A stretch of 64,000 nt of DNA, taken from positions 2,294,001-2,358,000 of the forward strand of contig NZ_AP024322.1 of NCBI RefSeq assembly GCF_018408855.1. The letters run 5' to 3'. The stretch comes from Caballeronia sp. NK8 (GTDB taxonomy: Bacteria > Pseudomonadota > Gammaproteobacteria > Burkholderiales > Burkholderiaceae). Below are positions 8,084-17,219 of the stretch, piece by piece (position 1 is the stretch's first letter; every line of letters starts with the position of its first letter). The notes under the pieces were generated by a model. It saw nothing but the letters and a program-made list of their open reading frames with translations, was not told the DNA's origin and did not search any database. Both the position numbers and the translations under genes were made by a program.

Positions 8084-10561
8084 TCACGGCATTGAATCAA
8101 CGCCGGTCCACAGACGGCGATGGTCGGCTTGCGTAGATGATCGAATTGAGGATTGTTCAACCGCCCAGCAGAGAGCAACAAGCCAAGTCAAGCCAAACAG
8201 TAAAGCACCTGGATGCAGTTGATCGGCATTTCGCACCGGGTCAATGATCCATGCCACGAGGAAATACAGAAGCCAGAGCACGTATAGCACTTTTCCCAAA
8301 CGTGGCCATTCTTCCGAAATATACATTGCTCCTGCAATGCCGAGCATCATCACCGACGCGTATGAATGGTGATGAGTCACGCCGATCTGGGTAATCAGCA
8401 GCGTCATCATGACGAGCCCAACCACGCCGCACAACGCAAGTCGGACAGCGAGCGGATCTGCACGTCTGCGTCCCGGGAGGATGGATGCGAGCACGATACC
8501 CACAACTCCAAACGATGCAATACCAATAGTACGCGATACAACTATGAAGTCGATGGCACGCTGACTGCCGAGCATCGTCGGGCTCGCGGTGTCAATGGGC
8601 CGGCCGAACGGTCCCATGCGACCCCAAACGTCGACGAGCAGCCGAAACGATTGCTCCTTCCTATACACCCACTGCGACCAGCCCAACGCTTTGAGATGCT
8701 CTGTCACACTTGCAAGCACGGACTTTGAGCGATGATCGAAGCCGAGATCATCCGCGAGTTGAAACCGCGTTAATGCATTTCCACCGGGTTGTACGAAATG
8801 AGTCCAGTAGAACCAGGGAGCGAACACCACAACCGCGACGACGGTACCGATCAGCAAGATCTTCGCGTCGCGCATGCGCAAGGTCGGCGCAAACATCAAA
8901 AGGAAAGCAGCGGCTGCGATCGCGTTTCCAGCATGAGCCAAGTACGCAAGCGCGAACGCGAGCGGGATCAGACCCAGATTGGGGCGCGATGCATATTTAT
9001 CTCTCGGCATGCTGAGCATCACCCCGACCGCCAGAATGACGTAGGCGGCGCCCAAGAGTTTGCCCCAAGTGTAAACGGTATTAAATAGCAGGAATGGCGA
9101 GACAGCGACTATGTAAAAGAAAAGACGCGGATGACTCAATCGCAGCTTTCGCATCAACCAGACGAGCACCGGCATCCAGAAACTCAACAGCGTGATCGCA
9201 GCAACGCTGTCGCCTTCATATGCGAAATCAAGCCCGAACAAGTGAGTCAGCGGATGGATGATCAGTGTTTGCGGAAGAATTAACAGCAGCGTAAGCAGGG
9301 GCGTTCGATCATCGAACAGCCATGCACCGGCGGTAAGCGACTGATTCGAAGTGCGTCGTACGAAGGATTCCGCAAAAAAGACCGGGTTCTGATTGTCCAC
9401 AGACCAACTCAAAGGCGAGAACAACCCGTTGACTGCCCAACGTCCACCGCCACTGTCGGCGCCACACACGAACGCGACCAAGGTCATTGAAACAGCTAAC
9501 CAGCAAAAGAGGGGGAGACGTAGCTCTGAAATCAGTTCGTTCCACGTACTTCGCCGCCTGACGTACGAATAGGCGACGACAGCCGCCGAAAGAGTGAATA
9601 GCGCAACCGCGGCAGACTCAGCGAGTTTGGCTTGGGCAACTCCAAATACAAAGACGATCATCCCAGCTGCACCTGCGCTCAGAGCCCCAACTCCGAATGA
9701 ATCCAGTCGATAGCCCCATGCGCGACACGAGAGCGCGGAAGCCAGGAAAATCGCGCAGAAGATGAACCAGGTCGCGAACACGACAAGGCCCTTCGCATAG
9801 AATCCGGAATGAGCATAGTACATCGCACGAGACACCGCGAACGGGGTCGCTACGCCGATGTACGAGCCACCGGTTGCTGCTCGCGCCACCGCAACGAGGC
9901 GGACCTTGCCACCGCAGAAACCTTCGGGGATCTTCCGATAAGCAACGCTCCACTCGTCGAATGTCTGCGTGCTTGATATAACGAGGTAGGCTCCGTTGGC
10001 CATACACTCGATTCGGATATCGTCTGCATCTGGATATCCCCGCTCGCCTCCACGTGCGTAAGGCACGGCGATGTAGTCCGGTGCTACGAATGGAGGGCTC
10101 GCAACGCTCCCTTGAGTGACGCCACCCGGCCGCCAGCTTCTGAACGCAGTAAACTCGGGCGTGTCCTCAAAACTTGGCGGAACTTGAAGCGGCGGCAGTT
10201 TCTCCGAGAATTTCGGGAAATCCCCGGTGACGCTCCAACTGTTTCCGGCGCCGATCAGTGGCACCGGTGCAGAGTTCTGCGTTGCGTTGACTAGAAAAGC
10301 TACAAACATCGCTCCAATCAGACCAGCCACAAACAGGAAAAAACGCGATGGAAGCGAAAGCTTTGGCATTGTGAGGTGAAAAACGAGTGGCCGAACTGTC
10401 GCGGCATCATACAGCAAATCCCTCTTGACCAAAGCATACTCATCTGACGAGTCAAAAGTGGATTGAAGCCATCGGTATTCGTTCCGCGTGTCCAAGAGCT
10501 TGCGCTTGTCGCGAACAGCCCTGCGTCGAGACGGGCCGCCGTTGCTTCTCCAGAACGTCAT
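8084..10561 (-). CDS. Unknown 825-aa polytopic membrane protein
   Basis: After a charged N-terminal tail the first membrane segment begins near residue 73 (FFLFVAGLIGAMFVAFLV). It is followed by an extracytoplasmic beta-rich domain of about 180 residues, then roughly twelve more hydrophobic segments to the C-terminus. The layout resembles membrane glycosyltransferases or polymerases, but no signature is recognised. AAGGA eight bases before ATG 10561 supports the long form. An ATG at 10369, starting MPKLS just before the first membrane segment, is an alternative with no visible ribosome site. It is the last of four minus-strand polysaccharide genes, so a role in assembly or modification of the same glycan is likely. 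Confidence 0.7.
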   Translation of the reverse strand: MTFWRSNGGPSRRRAVRDKRKLLDTRNEYRWLQSTFDSSDEYALVKRDLLYDAATVRPLVFHLTMPKLSLPSRFFLFVAGLIGAMFVAFLVNATQNSAPVPLIGAGNSWSVTGDFPKFSEKLPPLQVPPSFEDTPEFTAFRSWRPGGVTQGSVASPPFVAPDYIAVPYARGGERGYPDADDIRIECMANGAYLVISSTQTFDEWSVAYRKIPEGFCGGKVRLVAVARAATGGSYIGVATPFAVSRAMYYAHSGFYAKGLVVFATWFIFCAIFLASALSCRAWGYRLDSFGVGALSAGAAGMIVFVFGVAQAKLAESAAVALFTLSAAVVAYSYVRRRSTWNELISELRLPLFCWLAVSMTLVAFVCGADSGGGRWAVNGLFSPLSWSVDNQNPVFFAESFVRRTSNQSLTAGAWLFDDRTPLLTLLLILPQTLIIHPLTHLFGLDFAYEGDSVAAITLLSFWMPVLVWLMRKLRLSHPRLFFYIVAVSPFLLFNTVYTWGKLLGAAYVILAVGVMLSMPRDKYASRPNLGLIPLAFALAYLAHAGNAIAAAAFLLMFAPTLRMRDAKILLIGTVVAVVVFAPWFYWTHFVQPGGNALTRFQLADDLGFDHRSKSVLASVTEHLKALGWSQWVYRKEQSFRLLVDVWGRMGPFGRPIDTASPTMLGSQRAIDFIVVSRTIGIASFGVVGIVLASILPGRRRADPLAVRLALCGVVGLVMMTLLITQIGVTHHHSYASVMMLGIAGAMYISEEWPRLGKVLYVLWLLYFLVAWIIDPVRNADQLHPGALLFGLTWLVALCWAVEQSSIRSSTQADHRRLWTGVDSMP

Positions 10562-10612
10562 TCCGCGATTCCTTGCTGAATCGTGGCAGCAACTGTCGTG
10601 CGGGGACTAACG

Positions 10613-11791
10613 TCAAACAGCCGACGCGTTGTATCGCTTCGTCCGTCTAAATCGAATAATGGCCCGTCCCAACCGATTACCAGGCGTCTCAATCAGGGTG
10701 TAGGTAATCCATGAGATGAGTGTCACGAGGGAAAGGGCCAAGGCAATCGATAGACCGTAGGAAACGGTAACGTACGGTACCTTGTTATATATCACCGCAA
10801 ACACTTTCGACAGTGAATAAATCGTCACGGCGTGCGACAAATACACGGAGTAGCTAATTTTTCCGTAGAATCGCGTCACTGAGTTGACGAGAAACCTGGG
10901 GGCCGATATCGACAACCCGAGCAGCAGCACACCATAATTGATCGCCTCGATAGTTAGCGGATCAACGGCACCGAAGGGAATCAATCCATATGAAATTGAA
11001 ATCAGGACAACGATCGCGCCTGCAACCAGGAGATATCCCAAGCCAAAATGACTCGCCGTTCTCACATCCATCAACCGATAAATGCGGTACACGCAGATGC
11101 CTAAGACGAAGGTCGGAAGATGATAAAGAAGGCTGAGATTGAAATAGGTGTTCGCAAGCGACGGATTGTTCACCAGCGTCGGAAGAGCGGCTTGCCAGGC
11201 CGCACGAACTAAAAGGGCGACGAGAAAGAGTGCCCCGGCCCGCCCTACATTGCTTGCGATCCGAAATATGGCGGGAAAGAGGACGTAAAAGAGCATTTCC
11301 ACGCCGATGGTCCAACTGGCCCAAACGAATCCTTGTTCTTTGCCCGGAAAAAGGTTCAGCAAAAAGAATGCGCTACGCGCGATCTCTGATACTGAGTGCT
11401 GAACCCCGTAAAGCGCCCAGTCCCTGATGCAGTAGACGATGATCCAAAGATAGAAAAGCGGTGCTATGCGAAAGAAGCGCCGAATGATGTAGTTCAGGAG
11501 CGGTGTAGCTTCGTTTTCCTTACGCGTGTCCATTGAAAGACACAGCGTGAAGGCGCTTACCACGAAGAACAGCGTCACACCCGACCCGCCGAATGCTGTA
11601 AAGGGTGCAAGCCAGCGGGGTGCGACCGCACGAGGATCCGTGATCAGGCTGAAGTGAAAGGACAGGACATATAGCGCCGCGAAGCCTCTCATGGAGTCGA
11701 TGAAATCGAGCTTGGGAGGTTGCGGCGTTGAAGCTTCCGCCACGCTGGTCAATCCAGGTGCGGATCGAAGGCCTTTTGCCATGACGACCAC
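10613..11791 (-). CDS. Acyltransferase family 3 membrane protein (OafA/WecH-like O-acyltransferase)
   Basis: A 392-aa protein of the acyltransferase-3 family (PF01757). The N-terminal FIDSMRGFAALYVLSFHFS contains the family's R and catalytic-type His in the first membrane region, followed by a glycine-rich FGGSGVTLFFVVSAF. About ten hydrophobic segments continue to the end. Members O-acetylate or otherwise acylate polysaccharides across the inner membrane. AAGGGG ending nine bases before a GTG at 11791 favours that start; ATG 11782 is a possible alternative. It lies between the giant glycosyltransferase fusion and the unknown membrane protein on the same strand, so it probably acylates the locus product. 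Confidence 0.85.
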   Translation of the reverse strand: MVVMAKGLRSAPGLTSVAEASTPQPPKLDFIDSMRGFAALYVLSFHFSLITDPRAVAPRWLAPFTAFGGSGVTLFFVVSAFTLCLSMDTRKENEATPLLNYIIRRFFRIAPLFYLWIIVYCIRDWALYGVQHSVSEIARSAFFLLNLFPGKEQGFVWASWTIGVEMLFYVLFPAIFRIASNVGRAGALFLVALLVRAAWQAALPTLVNNPSLANTYFNLSLLYHLPTFVLGICVYRIYRLMDVRTASHFGLGYLLVAGAIVVLISISYGLIPFGAVDPLTIEAINYGVLLLGLSISAPRFLVNSVTRFYGKISYSVYLSHAVTIYSLSKVFAVIYNKVPYVTVSYGLSIALALSLVTLISWITYTLIETPGNRLGRAIIRFRRTKRYNASAV

Positions 11792-11953
11792 AGGTATTGT
11801 CCCCTTCCAAGAATATTCAAACGCGTGTTCGGATCGCTTCCCGAAGACTGCCGATTCACCACCGCCCGCTGGCCTTCCACACTTGCCATACGTGCACAGG
11901 TCGATCCGCGCCTAAGCGCGGACCGACCGAGCTACGATACTCAACGCATGCAC

Positions 11954-14900
11954 TTAGCTCAAGACACTCTCATCCAGATCGAAGTCCATGCAAAGCTTGC
12001 GCGCATAGGCATCGGCCGTCTCGATGACCGCCTCGTCCAGCTTGTGGTGCTCGCGCACCCACAACTGAATTCCGCGGATCTCCCTGAGCTGTGCCTCACC
12101 GAATCCACCGATCGTCACGCTGCGTCCGTGTCGGCGATGCAAATTCAACGACTCCGGCTGATAAGCGATCTTGCCGCGCTCGAGCAAGCGGAGATAGACC
12201 ATCCAGTCACCCGCGACGCGGAAGCGCCGAATCTCGTCGAAATGCTCAGCAAGCACATGTGCTAAATCTTTGCGACGAAAAACCACAGCGCTGACGTTGG
12301 GAATCGTGTTCTTTACGGCCAACGTGTGTTCGACCTCTGAAATGCCTGAGTCGACATACGAGTCATTCCAGCGGCTCGTAGAGATGTCCCCAACATAGTC
12401 TCGATAGTCTTCACAAAGAACCTCGCCAGACTCGCTCATCTGTTTGGACTCGCTGTAGCTGAGCACGACGTCCGGGTCACGCAGGCCGTCGGCGGTGCGC
12501 GCGAGAAAATCCGACAACGCGAGATCGTCTGCTTCGGCGATCCACACGTAGTCGCCACGCGCGAGTTCCACACCGCGTTTCCACTGTGCGAAAACCGAGC
12601 CCGAATTCGTTCCGTTGACGACCAGTCGGGTATCCACCGGCTGGTTGGCCAGTTTCGCGCGAATGCGTTCAACGCTGCCGTCGGTGGAGTGGTCGTCAAG
12701 GACGATCAGCTCGTAGATCGGGTATCCCTGCGTGAAAATCGAATCCAGCCTCGCCTCGATGAAACGTTCGTAGTTGAAGTTCGGCACCACAACGGATGTG
12801 CGCTTCAAGCCGCAGCCGAGCATGTCGAGCAGATCGAATACATAGTGCCGGAACGAGAATTCGTTGGCGATGAGGCGCGCGCCGTGGGCGCCAAGCGACT
12901 CGCGCAAGTCGTCATCGCCAAGAAGGCGCTCGATGGCCGCGGCGAATTCTTGCTCGTTCTCCAAAGGCGCCAACAGGCCGCAATCCTTGTTCAGAAGTTC
13001 GCTCGCGCCCGTTGCACCTTCAAAGGCGACGACCGGTACGCCGACTTCCAGCGACTCGAGCACGACGGACGGGAACGGATCCTCACGCGACGTCAACGCG
13101 AAGACGTCGGCGCCAGCGTAATAGAGGTCCGTGTCGAGTTCGAGTCCCGTGAAGATTACGGCATCGGCTGCGTCATGCTGCGCGAGCCAGGCATCGACTT
13201 CTTCCTTGATCTTCGCTTCCCAGTGCCCGACCCAGACGAAGCGTGCATTGATCTGTTTCTCGCGCAGGCGTATGGCCGCTCGCGCGAACAAATCGATGCC
13301 CTTGCGATGATCCGCAAAGCCCACGCCGAGAACAATCTTGGTGTTCGCCGGAAGATGCAGTTTCTCGCGCAGTGCCGAATGCCCGCGCGCCCGCTCTCCG
13401 CGCAACTGGTTACGCTTATACAGGCCTTGCGGCCGAATGAGCGTGCGCGCTTGCGAAACCGTCGCGATCTGCCCGAATGAGCGCTCGACACTCTGCGCGG
13501 GAAACACGACGCGATCGGCATGCTGCGCGATCAGCGACGCGTGCCGCTCGAGCTGATACTTGGCGAGCATGCCCTGAAGCTCGTGGATCAGCGCGACGCA
13601 TCGGATTTCCGCACCGTTCAGCGTGCGCAGGAAGCGCCCGGACACGGTCGTGTTGCACAACGCCGCATGGAACCCTTGCGATGCGAGTCTTCGCGCGAGT
13701 TGGGTAGCTTCCTCTCCTTCTGGATCGATGCCTTCGAGATCGTGCAGTTCGCTCCAGCGGGCAAATTCCGTCTTGAGCGGACCGCCGCCAAGCACGACCG
13801 TGGCGACTTCGAAGCCGAACTCAGTCGAAAGCGCCCGCACCAGGTTAAGCGCCAGAAACTGCGCGCCGTGCGGATAGGCGTCGTGCGACACCACGACGAT
13901 GCGCCGTCCCTTAGACACGGTATTGGCGCGCGTGAGAGCGTCGTGGGTCGCCTGCAGCCAAGCGTAACCGTACTTCCGATCTGGCTCGAGGTGAGCGCCT
14001 TCCGCCCATTCGTTCCATGCATTGACGAATACGAGGCGCTCGTCCGAATTCGCGATGCGGCGCACAGTATCGGCGGCGGCGTTGAACAGCCACTCGCTAT
14101 ACAACTTGGGCGACGAGCCGACGAACGCGGTGCCGCGTCCGGGTTTGCGCGCCTCGTTGTCCCAGGACGGCGTCACGCCACGGAAGAGGCGATATTCGGG
14201 CGGATCGTACGCGCGACTCTTCTCGACGTAATGGTTCCAGTCGAGAATGTGTCCGCTGAAATCGCGGTTGAGCAGCGTAACTTCACCGGCCTTCGAAGGC
14301 GGATGCGCGTTGTTCGGCGGAAACTCGATCGCGGCGTCGAAGCCGTATTCGCTCGGAACGAACCGATCGAACGACTGCGTATAAGCCATATACAGTTCGC
14401 CCAATCCGTTCTCACGCGCCCACTGGCGCCAGCGCGCCACAGTCGCCTTCGCGTCCGGCAAAAGCGTCGGGCGATAAACGATCAGCACGGGCCTGCCGTC
14501 GATGCGGATATAACGAGGATCGCGCAAGTAATCCGAAATATGCGCAATGAACGCGAGATCGTCTTCTGGCGAGTGATGCTGCGAAATCAGGAGCTCCTGA
14601 TCCAGACCGTCCCAGCGTCGCGTCCAGTTCTCATTCGCCCAGCACAGGCAGAACGGCAAGTCGAATTCGGGATGGTCGAGATACTGGCGGATCGGCGCCT
14701 CCATGAGCCGCTTTCCGGCGAACCAGTAGAAATAGAAACAGAATCCACCGATCCCGGCAGCCTTCGCCAGTTCCACCTGACGGCGCTGCACATCGGGAAT
14801 GCGCAGGTCATAGAAGCCGAGTTCGCCCGGAAGATGCGGTTGATAGTGGCCGTCGAATTGCGGTACGGCACGCGTGACGTTCGTCCACTCGGTGAAGCCG

Positions 14901-17212
14901 CGTCCCCACCATTCGTCGTTCTCCGGAAACGGATGGAACTGCGGCAGATAGAACGCAATTGCCCGAACGGGAACCTGCTGCGGCGCCACAGGAGGAAACG
15001 CCTGATAGTCGCTCTGGTTTCCGATGGAAGGCACCGGCAGAATCTGGAAGGACAGATTCGCTTCGTCGATGACCGGCGTCGCGGGCGGTCCCGACACGCC
15101 GGCTGCAGACATGGCCGCCTGCCCCGCATCGAGCGCAGCAGACCCTGCCGTCGCCGTTGCGCTCGCCTCGCGAATCTTGCTGCGAAACTCGGACCAATCC
15201 TTGTAGGCCTTCGTATGCGAGAAGATGCCCGGCATAAGGCGAAAGCAGGCGCCCTTGACCTTGCGCTTGACCGAACCGGGAACCGGGACGCGGCGATAGA
15301 TCACCTTCGAGGCCGACCGAACCGCGGCGGCACGCTCGCTACCGCCGCGTGCAAGACGCACGGCAAAGCGAATCGGTGCTGTCAGGCGCCAGGAAGTGCT
15401 TCCGAGCACGTCATTGAGCCGCGCCTTCGCAGTGATCGTCTCCGCATTGCGAGTGTTGAGTTCGGACACGAGACGACTGCGCTCGCTCGTCAACGTCTCG
15501 AGTGCGCGCGTCAACTCGAGGATCCGGTTGTCGCGCTCGGCAAGCACGCTCGTCTGCGCCAGCAGACGGTTCTCCAGATCCGCGGCACCCTGGCGGAGGG
15601 TTTTCTCTGTTTCCCAATAGGCTCGTTCCGCAGCCTTCAATGCCGTACGCGATTCAGCGAGCGCGGCGGTTGATTCCTGGAGGACCTGCCTGAAATGCAG
15701 GAGTTGCGCCCATTCCGCCCGGGTCCACATGACACCATCCCGCACACGCTCGAACAAAGGAACACGCTGCCCTGCTCCGCCGGTCATCGATCGTGATGCA
15801 ACGCCGTGCGGGTCACCCGCGCGGTCGGCCTTCGCGCTGCTCACGCCGACGCTGGCCTGAGCCTGATTCAGGGCGTCCGTGAAATCGCTGAGCACCGAGT
15901 CCGCCTCCGCCAGCAATTGCGTGAGGAACGAAACCTCGCCACGCACGCAAAAGCGGACCACCAGTTTCGAACCTTCGCCAAGACGCTGGGCCACATCCTC
16001 CGGAATGGGAAGTTCGAACCAGGAGTCATCCCCATAACTGACAAGCGTCGGTTGGTCGGCCGTCGCTAGAAAAAATGCCCCGCTGAGGTTCAGCAGCGAC
16101 GCGGGATTGCGGTCCCACGACCATACTGTCTCGCCGTCTGCCGTCTGCAAGCTCATGCAGTCAAACCGGATCGCTGCGGGCCGGTCACTGGGATCGAAGC
16201 GCAGAGAATCAACTGCCGCGGTGCCACGCGGCTCGCGGATCGAAAGGCTCACGGTCTGGAGCGTGCCATCGCCGAGCGTGAGGCAGCCCATCGACTTCAG
16301 TTCGGAGTAGCTCTCTTCGCCTGCGCGCCAGTACAACTTGCATTCGACGCGTCCTTGCGCGACCTTGCCGATGTCGGCGGTGGCGCCATCCGGCGCCTCG
16401 TACACGGAACTATCGAGCGTCGGCAAGGCCGCATCGGATGCAACGGCGATGAAATAGAGTGGTCGCGCGACACCCGTGAACTCCTGGGCGTCCGCTTCAG
16501 CGCCAGGCAGGGATCGCACATGAACGGTCCGCTCATCGAGCGGCGCGAGCAGCGAGCCAGTCAGCACGCGCTGACCGTATATCTCTACGTTGGGAAATTT
16601 TACGCGAAGCAGGGCCTCGAATTCTTCGAGGTAGAGTTCCTTCACGTGAAACGGATTTGCATAGCCCGTCACGTCCGAATATTCATACTTATTCGGACTG
16701 GAAATAATCACACAGCCGCCCGGCTTCAGCACGCGGCGAATCTCCGCGATCATCTCCTCGTGCTGGTCGTGATGCTCGATCGTTTCGAAGCTCACGACGA
16801 GGTCGACGCTCGCGTCGGGAAGAGGGATTTCCGCAGCCGACCCAATCTTGAACTCGAGGGGTAGCCCGTTCTGCGAGTAGGCTTTCGTCGCATGATGGAT
16901 GGCGTCTTCGCTGATATCCACGCCAATCACTGAACTCGCCGCATGTGCGAGCGCGAACGACCCGTAACCTTCTCCGCATGCAATATCCAGCACACGCTTG
17001 CCAGCGGCGAGCTTGCGCGCGACCACATACCGGTGCATGTGTTCGAGCTCGATCTCGGTCGACATTCCGGGAATATAGCGTTCGCCGTCCCAGGCAAGAT
17101 CCTCGGACCCGGCGTCGGCGATGGCCGGACGCGCTTGGGTCTGCCCGACATCCGCTTCGGCTTCGTAGCCGGGTTGAGTGTCAGCGTTGTTTTCGAAAAA
17201 CTGATTCGCCAT
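11954..17212 (-). CDS. 1752-aa fusion: methyltransferase - beta linker - coiled coil - WbsX/GH99-like - GT4 - GT2
   Basis: Domains in order: class I SAM methyltransferase (motif I VLDIACGEGYGSFAL at about 74-88, post-II LVVSFETIEHHD); a beta-rich linker (about 275-430); a Leu/Glu/Arg-rich coiled coil (about 505-600) ending in STSWRLTAPIR; a WbsX-type GH99-like domain (about 755-1085, with FYLPQFHPFPEN and WNEWAEGAHLEPDRKYGYAW); a GT4 glycosyltransferase (about 1100-1460, with ALTSREDPFPSVVLESLEVG and EFSFRHYVFDLL); and a GT2 domain (about 1470-1700, VVVPNFNYERF, acidic IAEADD). It starts seven bases after the wzt stop, so the pair is co-transcribed. It likely extends and possibly methyl-caps the polysaccharide on the cytoplasmic side. 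The frame is intact throughout, so the fusion is real unless the assembly is wrong. Confidence 0.85.
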   Translation of the reverse strand: MANQFFENNADTQPGYEAEADVGQTQARPAIADAGSEDLAWDGERYIPGMSTEIELEHMHRYVVARKLAAGKRVLDIACGEGYGSFALAHAASSVIGVDISEDAIHHATKAYSQNGLPLEFKIGSAAEIPLPDASVDLVVSFETIEHHDQHEEMIAEIRRVLKPGGCVIISSPNKYEYSDVTGYANPFHVKELYLEEFEALLRVKFPNVEIYGQRVLTGSLLAPLDERTVHVRSLPGAEADAQEFTGVARPLYFIAVASDAALPTLDSSVYEAPDGATADIGKVAQGRVECKLYWRAGEESYSELKSMGCLTLGDGTLQTVSLSIREPRGTAAVDSLRFDPSDRPAAIRFDCMSLQTADGETVWSWDRNPASLLNLSGAFFLATADQPTLVSYGDDSWFELPIPEDVAQRLGEGSKLVVRFCVRGEVSFLTQLLAEADSVLSDFTDALNQAQASVGVSSAKADRAGDPHGVASRSMTGGAGQRVPLFERVRDGVMWTRAEWAQLLHFRQVLQESTAALAESRTALKAAERAYWETEKTLRQGAADLENRLLAQTSVLAERDNRILELTRALETLTSERSRLVSELNTRNAETITAKARLNDVLGSTSWRLTAPIRFAVRLARGGSERAAAVRSASKVIYRRVPVPGSVKRKVKGACFRLMPGIFSHTKAYKDWSEFRSKIREASATATAGSAALDAGQAAMSAAGVSGPPATPVIDEANLSFQILPVPSIGNQSDYQAFPPVAPQQVPVRAIAFYLPQFHPFPENDEWWGRGFTEWTNVTRAVPQFDGHYQPHLPGELGFYDLRIPDVQRRQVELAKAAGIGGFCFYFYWFAGKRLMEAPIRQYLDHPEFDLPFCLCWANENWTRRWDGLDQELLISQHHSPEDDLAFIAHISDYLRDPRYIRIDGRPVLIVYRPTLLPDAKATVARWRQWARENGLGELYMAYTQSFDRFVPSEYGFDAAIEFPPNNAHPPSKAGEVTLLNRDFSGHILDWNHYVEKSRAYDPPEYRLFRGVTPSWDNEARKPGRGTAFVGSSPKLYSEWLFNAAADTVRRIANSDERLVFVNAWNEWAEGAHLEPDRKYGYAWLQATHDALTRANTVSKGRRIVVVSHDAYPHGAQFLALNLVRALSTEFGFEVATVVLGGGPLKTEFARWSELHDLEGIDPEGEEATQLARRLASQGFHAALCNTTVSGRFLRTLNGAEIRCVALIHELQGMLAKYQLERHASLIAQHADRVVFPAQSVERSFGQIATVSQARTLIRPQGLYKRNQLRGERARGHSALREKLHLPANTKIVLGVGFADHRKGIDLFARAAIRLREKQINARFVWVGHWEAKIKEEVDAWLAQHDAADAVIFTGLELDTDLYYAGADVFALTSREDPFPSVVLESLEVGVPVVAFEGATGASELLNKDCGLLAPLENEQEFAAAIERLLGDDDLRESLGAHGARLIANEFSFRHYVFDLLDMLGCGLKRTSVVVPNFNYERFIEARLDSIFTQGYPIYELIVLDDHSTDGSVERIRAKLANQPVDTRLVVNGTNSGSVFAQWKRGVELARGDYVWIAEADDLALSDFLARTADGLRDPDVVLSYSESKQMSESGEVLCEDYRDYVGDISTSRWNDSYVDSGISEVEHTLAVKNTIPNVSAVVFRRKDLAHVLAEHFDEIRRFRVAGDWMVYLRLLERGKIAYQPESLNLHRRHGRSVTIGGFGEAQLREIRGIQLWVREHHKLDEAVIETADAYARKLCMDFDLDESVLS

Positions 17213-17219
17213 GAGAAGC

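Noticed and set aside
13520..15673. 717-codon frame opposite the 1752-aa fusion
   Set aside because: Sense strand shows WbsX and GT4 motifs in order; the reverse frame shows none.
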